64,000 nt of DNA from Parvibaculaceae bacterium Mf 1.05b.01 (GTDB lineage: Bacteria > Pseudomonadota > Alphaproteobacteria > Parvibaculales > Parvibaculaceae). The stretch covers positions 376,496-440,495 of the forward strand of contig BAOK01000002.1 of the NCBI GenBank assembly GCA_000509225.1, written 5' to 3'. The position numbers and the translations under genes were made by a program. The number at the start of each line of letters is the position of its first letter. Within the stretch, counting starts at the first letter, position 1. Below, in pieces: positions 1 through 8,210 of this stretch. A model generated the notes under the pieces. The model did no database searches. It was not told the DNA's origin and saw nothing but the letters and a program-made list of their open reading frames with translations.

Positions 1-935
1 TCGCGGACTATTGGCCTGAATATGCCTGCAACGGCAAGGAAGAGACGACCGTTGCCATGATGCTCGATCACTCTGCTGGCGTTCCTCATGTGCGCCCACA
101 GGTGAAAGAGGGCGGCTACAACGATTATGAGTACATGGTCGACCTGGTTCAGAACGAAGAAGCGTTCTGGGTGCCGGGTACACGCAACGGTTATCATGGT
201 GTGACGTTCGCCTGGACAGTGGGTGAACTTGTTCACCGTGCCGCCGGAAAGCGTTTGGGGCAGTACTTTGCCGATGAGGTGGCGGGGCCTTTGGGTCTCG
301 ATTTCTGGATCGGGACGCCGGAGAGCGTTGAGCCGCGCATTGCGAATATGATTCCGACTTTGCCGGATGCAGACGCGCCGCTGAGCAAATTCACACAGGC
401 CGTCATGACGGACCCGACATCGCCTGCGTCGCTCTTCCTACTCAATGGAGGCGGGTTCAACTTTAACTCCCGCGAAGCTCATGCAGCGGAGATCGGGTCT
501 GCCAATGGCATCACCAATGGGCGAGGGCTTGCGGGCATGTATGCGCCACTAGCCAATGGTGGTGAGCTTAACGGCGTGAAACTGATGGGGCCGGATACGC
601 TGGCGCGCATGGGACGTATCTCTATGGGGACCCATGAAGATGCGACGCTCCTTATTGCTTCGCGTTTTGCCCTTGGTTTCATGAAGAGTATGGATAACCG
701 CGCTCTGCCCAACACACCCGACGCCTCTGCGATTATGTCAGAGTCCGCGTTCGGCCATGTGGGCATGGGTGGCTCAATCGGGTTTGCTGATCCGGAGAAC
801 GCCATGTCCTTCGGCTATAACATGAACCGCATGGGTGTTGGCATTCTCCTCAATGATCGTGGGCAATCTCTGATCGACGCGACATACAAGTCGCTCGGCT
901 ATCGCTCCAATGCGAGCGGATGTTGGACGCGGTAG
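1..935 (+). CDS. Serine hydrolase, beta-lactamase/esterase family (5' truncated)
   Basis: The frame is open to the window edge (codons from base 3), so the N-terminus with the SxxK nucleophile motif lies outside. The first visible residues, DYWPEYACNGKEE then TTVAMMLDHSAGVP, are the conserved helix and the LxHxSG motif of class C beta-lactamase-like esterases. A Tyr-containing segment (NGYHGVTFAW) and a C-terminal GHVGMGG-SIGFADPE block, which replaces the KTG triad, follow in family order. A periplasmic or cytosolic esterase/peptidase role is known for the family; the substrate cannot be told. It converges on the PaaI gene, with a strong hairpin between them. Internal Met at 57 is not the true start. 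Confidence 0.85.
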   Translation, partial: ADYWPEYACNGKEETTVAMMLDHSAGVPHVRPQVKEGGYNDYEYMVDLVQNEEAFWVPGTRNGYHGVTFAWTVGELVHRAAGKRLGQYFADEVAGPLGLDFWIGTPESVEPRIANMIPTLPDADAPLSKFTQAVMTDPTSPASLFLLNGGGFNFNSREAHAAEIGSANGITNGRGLAGMYAPLANGGELNGVKLMGPDTLARMGRISMGTHEDATLLIASRFALGFMKSMDNRALPNTPDASAIMSESAFGHVGMGGSIGFADPENAMSFGYNMNRMGVGILLNDRGQSLIDATYKSLGYRSNASGCWTR

Positions 936-950
936 ACCTTTTTTGTTGCC

Positions 951-995
951 GCATTTTCGAACCGGAAAAATCTGCAACTTTTGCCTCGAAAATGC
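951..995. repeat. Extragenic palindrome, copy 1
   Basis: GCATTTTCGA (951-960) is perfectly inverted at 986-995 (TCGAAAATGC). The loop contains TCTGCAACTTTTGC, which recurs in the copy at 16341-16384. It sits between two convergent genes and could also act as a bidirectional terminator. Related elements are at 16341 and 49344. Confidence 0.7.
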
Positions 996-996
996 T

Positions 997-1416
997 CTAC
1001 CGATCCTTCGACAGTTTGTAGGTGACGGTGGCGTGGGCAACAGGTGTGCCCGCTTCATCGGTCACATCCACTGAGCCAACGCAAATAGACCCACCCCGAC
1101 GGATCACGCGCGCGTCTGCCGTGAGCGTTTGGGCGCGACCTGCATCAAGATAGTTGATTGAAAAGCCGATGGTTGTTCCGCGGGGGTTTTTGGGTGGTTC
1201 TTTTAGCGCCCAGAATGCGCCGGTTGCTGCGACGTCAACCAGCGACGCAATCGCGCCGCCATGCACCATGTCTCCGACAGTGGTGATGTCGTTTTTAAAC
1301 GGCATGGCGACAACAACATGATCCTCTTCGAGAGTGACCGGCTCCATGCCAAGCAGCTTGCCATAGGGGGAGAGAACGATACCGTCTCGAAGCATATTTT
1401 TGAGGGCGTCTTGCAT
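997..1416 (-). CDS. PaaI-family hotdog thioesterase
   Basis: A 139-residue single hotdog-fold protein. The signature HGGAIASLVDVAATGA (about residues 52-67) carries the HGG-x-D active-site pattern of PaaI/YbgC-like acyl-CoA thioesterases, and the strand-turn GFSINYLDAGR fits the same fold. The expected reaction is hydrolysis of acyl- or aryl-acyl-CoA in the cytosol; the substrate is unknown. The start is supported by a GAAAGGA ribosome site 8 nt upstream. It diverges from the EamA permease across about 180 nt. Specific PaaI function is not supported because no paa genes are nearby. Confidence 0.88.
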   Translation of the reverse strand: MQDALKNMLRDGIVLSPYGKLLGMEPVTLEEDHVVVAMPFKNDITTVGDMVHGGAIASLVDVAATGAFWALKEPPKNPRGTTIGFSINYLDAGRAQTLTADARVIRRGGSICVGSVDVTDEAGTPVAHATVTYKLSKDR

Positions 1417-1599
1417 CTCGAATTCCTTTCACTTGTTCGGATTGAGAATTGGCTCTGACGGGTTCGCTCGCAAGACTAATCGGCAATGTTGTCAGGGAAC
1501 CATTTGGGAGCCAATTTGCGTGTTCGCCCTCGCGCCCCTACATTTGTCCTGCCCCGCGCCTTTGTTCTATTCGCAGCGGGATCATGAGAAAGCCATTAC

Positions 1600-2568
1600 G
1601 TGACAGGTACCCCTCCATCAAAAGCGCAAGCGACCCAGGCGCGCTTCCTCGCGCTGCCGCCTAATGTTCAAGGGGCGTTGTGGTTATTGGCGTCGGCGGC
1701 CCTGTTTACAGTGATGCAGACAATTGCCAAGCATCTGGGACAGCGGTTGGACCCGTTTCAGGTGTCTCTGGCGCGGGCCTTTTTTGGCCTGCTCGCCATC
1801 CTGCCGCTTCTGGTGCGTGCGGGCGTCGGCGTCGGTGGCATCAAGACAAAGGTTTTGCCGTTGCAGTTGTTGCGCGGTGTGGTTGGTACGCTTGCCATGT
1901 TTTGCGGGTTCTATGCGGTTGCCCATATGCCGCTTGCTGATGCGCAGTCTCTCAATTTCGCTCGGGGGCTTTTCCTGGTGCCGCTTGCGATCCTCTTCTT
2001 AAAAGAAGTGGTGGGAGGTCGACGCATCGCTGCGATGGCTGTGGGGTTTCTTGGTGTGCTGATCATGTTGCGCCCCACCGGTGAGATTGAGCCGGCTGCG
2101 CTGATCGCTCTTGCCGGCGCGGCGCTGGTGGCATTTGCAACTGTGCTGGTGAAAATCGTCTCACGCTATGACAGTCCAGTGACGCTTATGTTTTACACAG
2201 GCTTTGTTGGAACGCTTGTCGCCGTGGTCCCCGCCATTCTTAATTGGGTGCCGCCAACAGCGTTTGAATATTTCCTGCTGGTGCTTGTTGGCGTTATCGG
2301 GGCCTCTGCACATAACTGTTTCATTCGGGGCTATGCTGTCGGGGAGACAACGGCGGTGGCGCCGTTTGAATACACGTCTCTCATCTTTGCGGCGATGGCA
2401 GGTTTCTTTATCTTTGCAGATGTGCCCGACATTTATACCGTTATCGGCGCGCTCACCATTGTCGGGGCGTCGCTCTACATTGTTCGACGTGAGGCGCAAG
2501 CTTCTAAAGCGGGTCCGGTCATCGGACATGACCCGAAGCCTGAAATCCACCCTGGGCGAGATGCTTAA
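1600..2568 (+). CDS. EamA/DMT-family permease
   Basis: A 322-residue membrane protein with about ten hydrophobic segments in two homologous halves, the EamA (DUF6) architecture. The first half begins around VQGALWLLASAALFTVMQ and the second around AALIALAGAALVAFATVL. The GTG start at 1600 follows TGAGAAAG; the N-terminal 20 residues are polar and cytoplasmic. Members export metabolites or amino acids; the substrate cannot be inferred. Its 3' end overlaps the convergent DUF1232 gene by 4 nt. Confidence 0.85.
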   Translation: MTGTPPSKAQATQARFLALPPNVQGALWLLASAALFTVMQTIAKHLGQRLDPFQVSLARAFFGLLAILPLLVRAGVGVGGIKTKVLPLQLLRGVVGTLAMFCGFYAVAHMPLADAQSLNFARGLFLVPLAILFLKEVVGGRRIAAMAVGFLGVLIMLRPTGEIEPAALIALAGAALVAFATVLVKIVSRYDSPVTLMFYTGFVGTLVAVVPAILNWVPPTAFEYFLLVLVGVIGASAHNCFIRGYAVGETTAVAPFEYTSLIFAAMAGFFIFADVPDIYTVIGALTIVGASLYIVRREAQASKAGPVIGHDPKPEIHPGRDA

Positions 2569-2975
2569 TCGTTTTTGGTGTCGGACTTCGGAATGCCGAG
2601 GGCGCGTCGGGCCTGTTCTGCGTGCTTCGGTTTGATGTGTGTCTGAACGATGCCGAGTGCGGTCAAGAGCACGGTTGCATCGTCTGTAAAGCCCACGGCG
2701 GCGATAAAATCTGGCACCAGATCTGTCGGCAAAACGAAATAGGCAAGGGCCGCCAGGAGCGTTGCCCTCACCCTTGTGGGGGTGCGCCGATCGATCGCGC
2801 AGAAATAGGCGCTGGCTGCTTCCTCAGCAAAAGGAATGCGCCCACCCACTTTCAGCATCTTTTTCCAGAAGCTGAAGCGGACCCGTTTTTCATTGCGGGC
2901 CATAACGGCGGGAAGCTGAATATCCTTCGAGCCGAAATCGGGAACTGTTGTGCTTTGGGCGCGTTGCTCAGTCAT
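2565..2975 (-). CDS. DUF1232 (YkvA-like) small membrane protein
   Basis: A 136-residue protein. Residues about 60-110 hold the DUF1232 core: RRTPTRVRATLLAALAYF, then VLPTDLVPDFI, a hydrophobic stretch with the conserved P-x-D-x-x-P-D-F turn. Family members are small, one- or two-helix membrane proteins of unknown role. I chose the ATG at 2973-2975 because GGA lies 5 nt upstream and the longer open frame above it has no family similarity. Transcribed away from the SDR at 3189, so 2976-3188 should hold both promoters. Confidence 0.85.
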   Translation of the reverse strand: MTEQRAQSTTVPDFGSKDIQLPAVMARNEKRVRFSFWKKMLKVGGRIPFAEEAASAYFCAIDRRTPTRVRATLLAALAYFVLPTDLVPDFIAAVGFTDDATVLLTALGIVQTHIKPKHAEQARRALGIPKSDTKND

Positions 2976-3188
2976 GAATCCAAGATGGGCAGAAAATTTG
3001 GCAGATGCAAGGCAAGGCCGACCCTGCGTCAGGGCCTTTTTGCACGGGAAATGCGGCTTCAGGGCTCGCTTTTGGGGCAAAAAACCTGTTACATCCGCCG
3101 CAGAATTTGATGATCGGCGCCAAATGACCGCTTTTGAGGCGGGAGAGCACCCGAACGGGGCAAGGGGCGCGAAACAGGGAGATAGCCC

Positions 3189-3971
3189 ATGAAGCTCGAT
3201 TCTGGAATTAGTGCAGTCGTCACCGGTGGTGCGTCTGGTCTTGGTGAAGCCACCGCGCGCGCTCTTGCCGCTGACGGTGTGAAGATCGCAATCTTCGACA
3301 TGAACGAAGAAAAAGGCGAAGCGGTTGCTAAAGAGCTTGGCGGCGTATTCTGCAATGTGAACGTCACCGACGAAGCGACTGTTGATGCTGGCTTTGAAAA
3401 AGCCCGCGCCGCCGTTGGCCAGGAACGCATCCTGATCAATTGTGCCGGTACAGGTAACGCGATCAAAACAGCCAGCCGCAACAAAGAGACCGGCGAGATC
3501 AAGCATTTTCCGCTTGATGCATTCAATCTCATCATCCAGATCAATTTGGTTGGTACGTTCCGCTGCATCGCGAAATCGGCTGCTGGGATGATGTCACTTG
3601 ATCCGCTTGATGGTGGAGAGCGTGGCGCAATCGTCAACACAGCATCTGTTGCTGCGGAAGATGGCCAGATTGGCCAGGCTGCCTATTCAGCGTCCAAAGG
3701 GGGCGTTGTTGGCATGACATTGCCGATCGCGCGTGACCTTTCCCGTGAAGGCATCCGGGTCAACACGATCCTGCCGGGTATTTTCAACACGCCATTGCTC
3801 GCAGCTGCTCCTGAGCAGGTGAAGCAGGCCCTCGGCATGCAGGTTCCTTACCCACCACGTCTCGGTGATCCAGACGAGTATGCAGCGCTGGCGAAACTCA
3901 TGGTCACGAACAGCTATATGAACGGCGAAGATGTCCGTCTTGATGGTGCGATCCGTATGGCTCCGCGCTGA
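3189..3971 (+). CDS. SDR, 3-hydroxyacyl-CoA dehydrogenase type 2-like
   Basis: A 260-residue short-chain dehydrogenase. The NAD-binding TGGASGLG motif is at about residues 12-19, NCAG at about 84-87, the catalytic Ser in NTASVAA, and YSASK at about 164-168. Insertion of a long acidic/basic loop after NCAG, plus the GxxxTPLL segment, resembles human HSD17B10 and bacterial 3-hydroxy-2-methylbutyryl-CoA dehydrogenases of isoleucine and fatty-acid breakdown. A GGGAGA site precedes the ATG. It ends in a strong terminator, so it is probably monocistronic. The exact substrate is inference. Confidence 0.87.
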   Translation: MKLDSGISAVVTGGASGLGEATARALAADGVKIAIFDMNEEKGEAVAKELGGVFCNVNVTDEATVDAGFEKARAAVGQERILINCAGTGNAIKTASRNKETGEIKHFPLDAFNLIIQINLVGTFRCIAKSAAGMMSLDPLDGGERGAIVNTASVAAEDGQIGQAAYSASKGGVVGMTLPIARDLSREGIRVNTILPGIFNTPLLAAAPEQVKQALGMQVPYPPRLGDPDEYAALAKLMVTNSYMNGEDVRLDGAIRMAPR

Positions 3972-3991
3972 TCTACTGCAAAGAACAAATG

Positions 3992-4024
3992 AAAAGCCCC
4001 GGTGTTTCTACCGGGGCTTTTTTG
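3992..4024 (+). terminator. Rho-independent terminator of the SDR gene
   Basis: A perfect 12-bp stem, AAAAGCCCCGGT (3992-4003) and ACCGGGGCTTTT (4010-4021), has a 6-nt loop and runs into T-residues. The A-rich left arm lets it also stop transcription of the small gene arriving from the other strand. Confidence 0.93.
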
Positions 4025-4041
4025 TTGGGTAAAACCAGCTG

Positions 4042-4221
4042 TCAGACGCTTTTGTCGACGATCTTGCCGGTTCCGGGGGGAGGGGCAGAGGGGCGGTTCG
4101 CGGCTTCGTCAATAGCATCGGCAAATTTCTGATCTGCCTCGAATGTCTTTTTCAGGACGACGGATGATACAGACAGCTGCGTCTGTGCTTTGTTCAGGGT
4201 TGCGCCAGCGATGGAACTCAT
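4042..4221 (-). CDS. Small YjfB-like (putative motility) protein, paralogue A
   Basis: A 59-residue protein, MSSIAGATLNKAQ..., with a helical middle containing VVLKKTFEADQK and the ending SAPPPGTGKIVDKSV. This matches the layout of YjfB-type putative motility proteins: a short N-terminal helix, a VLKKA-like core, and a Pro/Gly turn before a VD-x-x tail. It shares the C-terminal motif SAPPPGTGK-x-VD-x-SV with the next gene upstream, so the two are paralogues. ATG at 4219-4221 follows GAGAG at good spacing; a TTG five codons earlier is less likely. Function is unknown. Confidence 0.72.
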   Translation of the reverse strand: MSSIAGATLNKAQTQLSVSSVVLKKTFEADQKFADAIDEAANRPSAPPPGTGKIVDKSV

Positions 4222-4322
4222 GGGCAAGGCTCTCAAACTGTTGTGAATGTTGCCAACAGATTAAGCGGCCATCTCTTGCGAAACAGCTCTTCAGGCCAGG
4301 ACAGTTTGAATGAAATTGTGTT

Positions 4323-4508
4323 TTAGACGCTAACGTCGACGGCTTTGCCTGTGCCGGGAGGCGGTGCACTTGCAACCACTTCCTGAATGACGGAAATCAG
4401 TTCCTGATCCGCTTTGGCTGCTTGCTTCAGGGCCGCATTCTGAAGCGTTGTCTGCGTTTGTGCCGCCTGTTGTGCGACTGCCGCTGTTGCAATGCTTGAT
4501 GCGTCCAT
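4323..4508 (-). CDS. Small YjfB-like (putative motility) protein, paralogue B
   Basis: A 61-residue protein, MDASSIATAAVAQQ..., Ala/Gln-rich and helical, ending ASAPPPGTGKAVDVSV. The MD-x-SSIA start and the VDV tail are typical of YjfB-like proteins. AGAGG lies about 10 nt upstream of the chosen ATG (4506-4508); 23 more codons are open upstream but look non-coding. Same strand as paralogue A with a 101-nt gap, so they may be co-transcribed. No flagellar gene lies near. Confidence 0.72.
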   Translation of the reverse strand: MDASSIATAAVAQQAAQTQTTLQNAALKQAAKADQELISVIQEVVASAPPPGTGKAVDVSV

Positions 4509-4632
4509 AAACTTAAAGCCTCTTTTGTACCTGGTCGTCCAAGGTAAACGAAGAGGCTTGATAAAGGGTTTATCCAATTATTATGGCGCCTCTTCTTGCC
4601 CGAAAACCGATCACACTTTTCGGGAATATGCG

Positions 4633-4947
4633 CTACCTGCCGGCTTTTCCAGCGAATTTGTCCATGGTTTTGGCGAGCTTGATGTCGAGCTCGGTGATGC
4701 CGCCGGCATCGTGGGTGTTGAGGGTCACGTTCACGGTTTTGTAGACGTTGAACCATTCGGGATGGTGATCCATCTTTTCAGCGATGATGGCTACCCGGGA
4801 CATCCAGCCAAACGCGTCTGCAAAGTCTGCGAAGACATAGGTCTTCTCGATGGCTTCCTTGCCACGCACTTTTTTCCAGCCCTTGAGGCTGGCGAGTGCT
4901 TTTTGTCGGGCGGTGCCGGTGAGTTTTGCAGGACGTGTGTTTGTCAT
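4633..4947 (-). CDS. phhB: Pterin-4a-carbinolamine dehydratase
   Basis: A 104-residue protein with the family signature [16 protein letters not shown] (about residues 58-73), including the conserved His-His-Pro active-site triplet, and a Leu-Thr-His-Asp-Ala-Gly-Gly strand after it. It dehydrates 4a-hydroxytetrahydrobiopterin in pterin recycling for aromatic hydroxylases; in many bacteria without such enzymes its role is less clear. GAGGGAAG sits just upstream of the ATG. No phhA-like hydroxylase is visible in the window. Confidence 0.9.
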   Translation of the reverse strand: MTNTRPAKLTGTARQKALASLKGWKKVRGKEAIEKTYVFADFADAFGWMSRVAIIAEKMDHHPEWFNVYKTVNVTLNTHDAGGITELDIKLAKTMDKFAGKAGR

Positions 4948-5056
4948 CGTCTTCCCTCATTTGTCTGAATTTTCTTATAGCGTGATTTTTCGCTGAAATC
5001 TGGACCACCCACCAGCGAAAGCGCCTTAAGATGGAAAAAAACTGGAGGAGAGAGAA

Positions 5057-6304
5057 ATGGGGCAAGAGAGCAAGGCGCAAATCGAGGGGTTGGATCTCTA
5101 TTCCTACGAGTTCCAGTCTGATCCGGTGCCCTATCTGCATCGATTGCGGGAAGAGGACCCGGTTCATTTGTCGTCCCACGGCTTCTGGTTTCTGACCCGG
5201 TATGATGACGTGCAGATGGTGTTGCGGGACGCGGAACGGTTTTCCAGTGCGGGTGCCAGTTGGGGCAGCTCGAACCCCATGGCCAAGGACAAAGAGAAAG
5301 CCAAGGAGCAGGGCGGAGATGTGGGCAAGGTGGGAAATTTGCTGCGCCATTCCTTCAACCTGTCGGACCCGCCTGTTCACACGCGCCTGCGCGGGCTGGT
5401 GAACCAGGCGTTCTCCCGTCGCGCAGCTGACCATAAGCGGGAACGGATAGAGGCTGTGGCAGGTGAACTTTCGGCTGCGGCGAAAGCCAAAGGCACATTC
5501 GATCTGGTGAGAGATCTTGGCTTTCATCTGCCGATCATTGTGGCGTCGGAGATTATTGGCATTCCAACGGAGGATCGGGAGAAATTCCGCCGGTCTTTTG
5601 AAGAGGCAGGTGTGTTGATGATGCCGATTAAAAACAAAGAGATTCTTGAGCGGGGTGTGGCTGCTGCCAGGTGGCAGGGGCAGTATCTCAAAGACTTGGT
5701 GGAAGCGCGTCGGCGCAATCCACAGGACGATCTCATCTCGCACCTGATTGATGCGGAGGAAGAAGGCGACCGTCTGACAGCGCCCGAAATGATGGCGGCG
5801 ATTGCGACCATCTTTACAGCGGCGGGGACCACGACGGAGCGGATGATTTCGTCCGGGCTTTTCATCCTGCTTTCACACCCGGATCATTTTAACGCCTTGC
5901 GGGATGATCGCTCGCTCATGGATGGTGCGCTCGAAGAAATTCTGCGCTTCCATCATCCAGACCAATCCACCTCGACCAATCGTCGTGCGACGCAGGATGT
6001 GGAGCTGCAGGGGAAAGTGATCAAAGCGGGTGACAGTGTGCGCGTGTCGCTTGGGGCTGCCAATCGTGACCCGGCCCGTTTCCCCGACCCTGACCGGTTT
6101 GATATTCGGCGCTCGGACAATAAGCACCTGTCCTTTGGCAATGGCATTCACTTCTGCCTGGGTTCTGCCCTTGCGCGGTCTGAAACTGAAGTCATGTTCA
6201 ATCGGGTTCTGGATGAAATGCCAGGCCTCTCCTTGGTGACGGAAGCGCCCATCAAAGACCCGCGGCGCCCAGACCGGTACAAAGAAATTCTGGTCCAGGT
6301 CTGA
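5057..6304 (+). CDS. Cytochrome P450
   Basis: A soluble, 415-residue bacterial class I P450. Visible motifs: I-helix AAGTTTE (255-261) with the oxygen-activating Thr, ExxR as EILR (294-297), and the haem loop FGNGIHFCLG with the axial Cys at 367. There is no signal or membrane anchor. Substrate unknown; electron partners (ferredoxin, reductase) are not adjacent. A GGAGGAGAG ribosome site supports the start. The stop is 3 nt before the phosphatase ATG, so they form one operon. Confidence 0.95.
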   Translation: MGQESKAQIEGLDLYSYEFQSDPVPYLHRLREEDPVHLSSHGFWFLTRYDDVQMVLRDAERFSSAGASWGSSNPMAKDKEKAKEQGGDVGKVGNLLRHSFNLSDPPVHTRLRGLVNQAFSRRAADHKRERIEAVAGELSAAAKAKGTFDLVRDLGFHLPIIVASEIIGIPTEDREKFRRSFEEAGVLMMPIKNKEILERGVAAARWQGQYLKDLVEARRRNPQDDLISHLIDAEEEGDRLTAPEMMAAIATIFTAAGTTTERMISSGLFILLSHPDHFNALRDDRSLMDGALEEILRFHHPDQSTSTNRRATQDVELQGKVIKAGDSVRVSLGAANRDPARFPDPDRFDIRRSDNKHLSFGNGIHFCLGSALARSETEVMFNRVLDEMPGLSLVTEAPIKDPRRPDRYKEILVQV

Positions 6305-6307
6305 GGC

Positions 6308-6766
6308 ATGACGTCAGTTCTTTTTGTCTGCCTTGGAAATATTTGCCGCTCACCCACGGCGGAAGCGGTGTTCCGAGCGCGGGCTGCTGCAGCGGGTCTT
6401 GATGTCGAGATTGATTCAGCTGGCACAGGCGCATGGCATGTTGGGGCGGAGCCGGACGAGCGGGCGCAAGCGGCAGGCCTTGCGCGCGGATATGATCTCT
6501 CGCCGATCCGGGCACGGCAGGTGAGTGACCGTGACTATGAGCGGTTTGATCTGGTGCTTGCGATGGATCATGACAATCTCGCCACCATGAAGTCGCGCGC
6601 GCCTCGCTCATCTCACAAGCGCATTCGCCTGTTTCTTGAGTTCGCACCGGAGCTTGGCCTCAATGCCGTTCCCGATCCTTATTATGGCGGGGATCAGGGT
6701 TTTGAAGAGGTGCTCGATCTCATTGAAGTGGCAAGTGATAGGCTTATTGCTCACCTGAGAAGTTAG
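6308..6766 (+). CDS. Low-molecular-weight protein tyrosine phosphatase
   Basis: A 152-residue protein with the P-loop CLGNICRSP at residues 8-16 (nucleophile Cys8, Arg14) and the general-acid loop DPYYGG near residue 122, both in standard position. The family dephosphorylates phosphotyrosine and sometimes arsenate or phosphoarginine; there is no neighbouring tyrosine kinase or ars gene here. It follows the P450 stop by 3 nt. Its last codons overlap by 4 nt the convergent lepB gene. Confidence 0.93.
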   Translation: MTSVLFVCLGNICRSPTAEAVFRARAAAAGLDVEIDSAGTGAWHVGAEPDERAQAAGLARGYDLSPIRARQVSDRDYERFDLVLAMDHDNLATMKSRAPRSSHKRIRLFLEFAPELGLNAVPDPYYGGDQGFEEVLDLIEVASDRLIAHLRS

Positions 6767-7479
6767 TTGAGAAGACTCATAAACCGTTTGGGTGCGCAGG
6801 TGAGGTGCGGTGCTTCCTCCGGGCAGGTGTGAAGCGAGAAGTGGATGAGGCGGGCTTTCCCCACCAGGTTTTCGAGCGGCACAAAGGACAGGCTTGAGAA
6901 CCTGCTATCGGCAGAATTGTCCCGATTGTCTCCCATCATGAACACATGGCCCTCAGGCACGCGATAAACCGGCGTGTCATCGGCACTGCCTCTGTCACTT
7001 CGCTCAATGATGATATGGTCTTTGGCGGGAAGAGCTTCATTGAACATGCGCACGCGTATCTCGCGGCCCTGTTGATCGACATAGGCATAGTCTTCAATTT
7101 TTGTGCGTTCCACCTCAACCCCATTGATGATGAGGCGTCCGTGTCTGAGCTCGATCGTCTCGCCTGGAAGTCCGACAACACGCTTGATCATATCCGTACC
7201 TGGTTGAAGAGGGTGATCGAAGACGGCGATATCTCCCCGCTCTGGCAGCGATCCAAAGAGCCGTGCGTCACTTTCGGGAAGATAGTGGCCAATGCCCAAA
7301 GGGAGAGAGTGGCGGGAGTAACCATAGTCCCATTTCGTGACCATGAGACGATCACCTACCTCAAGCGTGGGAACCATGCTTTCGGACGGAATATAGTAGG
7401 TTGCGAAGGCCGCAGTGCGCATGATGAAAACGGCAAAGAGTGTGAAGCTCAACGTTTTCAGTAGTTCCTTAATGGTCAC
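6763..7479 (-). CDS. lepB: Signal peptidase I
   Basis: A 238-residue inner-membrane protease that removes Sec and Tat signal peptides. One N-terminal membrane segment (about residues 8-28) is followed by the catalytic Ser34 in PSESMVPTL, Lys99 in MIKRVVGLPGE, and the box GDNRDNSADSR. Shorter than E. coli LepB, as is usual in alphaproteobacteria. The start is GTG, preceded by GAGAGG at 7-nt spacing. The gene probably follows thpR on the same strand (60-nt gap). Confidence 0.95.
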   Translation of the reverse strand: MTIKELLKTLSFTLFAVFIMRTAAFATYYIPSESMVPTLEVGDRLMVTKWDYGYSRHSLPLGIGHYLPESDARLFGSLPERGDIAVFDHPLQPGTDMIKRVVGLPGETIELRHGRLIINGVEVERTKIEDYAYVDQQGREIRVRMFNEALPAKDHIIIERSDRGSADDTPVYRVPEGHVFMMGDNRDNSADSRFSSLSFVPLENLVGKARLIHFSLHTCPEEAPHLTCAPKRFMSLLN

Positions 7480-7539
7480 GTCTTTACCTCTCTTCCGTCC
7501 ATGTCATTCATGTAGGCGGGCATGAGCGCCCTCACAAGG

Positions 7540-8097
7540 TCAGGCGACATGGGCTTGTTCTTCCAGATCATATGTGCGTTCAGCCACATAGGGTCCGCCG
7601 CCTTTGCTGTTGCGGGCGGAGAAGAGCACAAAACGAGTGACCGGGAAGGGCAATGTGGAGAAAAGATTGCGATGCTCAATATAGTGCATCACGTCGCCCG
7701 CATTGGTGGCGCGTTTGTTGAGGCGCGCGATCGTTACGTGGGGCGTGTATTTGCGCGGCTCTGCTTTCAGTCCCAGTTTTTGCATCGCGGTTTCCTGCTT
7801 TGCGTGTAAGGCGCGCAAAGGTTCGCTTTCGGCAACACCTGCCCACAGGGCATGGGGTTTTGAGTGCCCAAAAGAACCCAGCCCACTTAGATGCAGGTCA
7901 AAGGGTTCTGCTCTTATGAGCGAAAGAGATTCATCGATTTCAAAGGCCAGGTCTTCAGAGACATCGCCGATGAAGCGCAGGGTGATGTGAAAATTTTCCG
8001 GGCTGATCCAACGGGCATTCTGCAAACCCGATTGAAGGGTGCAGAGGCGGTCGGATGCGGAAGCTGGAATTTCGAGGGCAGTGAAAAGGCGTATCAT
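7540..8097 (-). CDS. thpR: RNA 2',3'-cyclic phosphodiesterase
   Basis: A 185-residue 2H phosphoesterase. The two H-x-T/S-x motifs, FHITLRFIG (about residues 41-49) and HVTIARL (about 124-130), are both intact. The family opens 2',3'-cyclic phosphates on RNA and was first described as a 2'-5' RNA ligase. The start MIRLFTALEIP is typical for the family. It lies upstream of lepB on the same strand. Confidence 0.93.
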   Translation of the reverse strand: MIRLFTALEIPASASDRLCTLQSGLQNARWISPENFHITLRFIGDVSEDLAFEIDESLSLIRAEPFDLHLSGLGSFGHSKPHALWAGVAESEPLRALHAKQETAMQKLGLKAEPRKYTPHVTIARLNKRATNAGDVMHYIEHRNLFSTLPFPVTRFVLFSARNSKGGGPYVAERTYDLEEQAHVA

Positions 8098-8210
8098 CTT
8101 TGGGGGTGCTCCCCATTGGCCAAACGTTGTTTTCGCGGACGAGATTGGGCTGATTTTCTCTTCAGCACAATCCCCTCCATGAAAGATTCACATAAGCCCG
8201 GCTTTGGTTT

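Noticed and set aside
2976-3506. N-terminal extension of the DUF1232 frame
   Set aside because: Antisense to the SDR; no similarity and the ATG at 2975 has a usable ribosome site.
4778-5743. 321-codon minus-strand frame
   Set aside because: Antisense to the P450 gene, without family or ribosome site.
7476-7679. Small minus-strand ORF ending within the lepB start
   Set aside because: Lies in another frame of thpR; no ribosome site, and the lepB GTG has its own.
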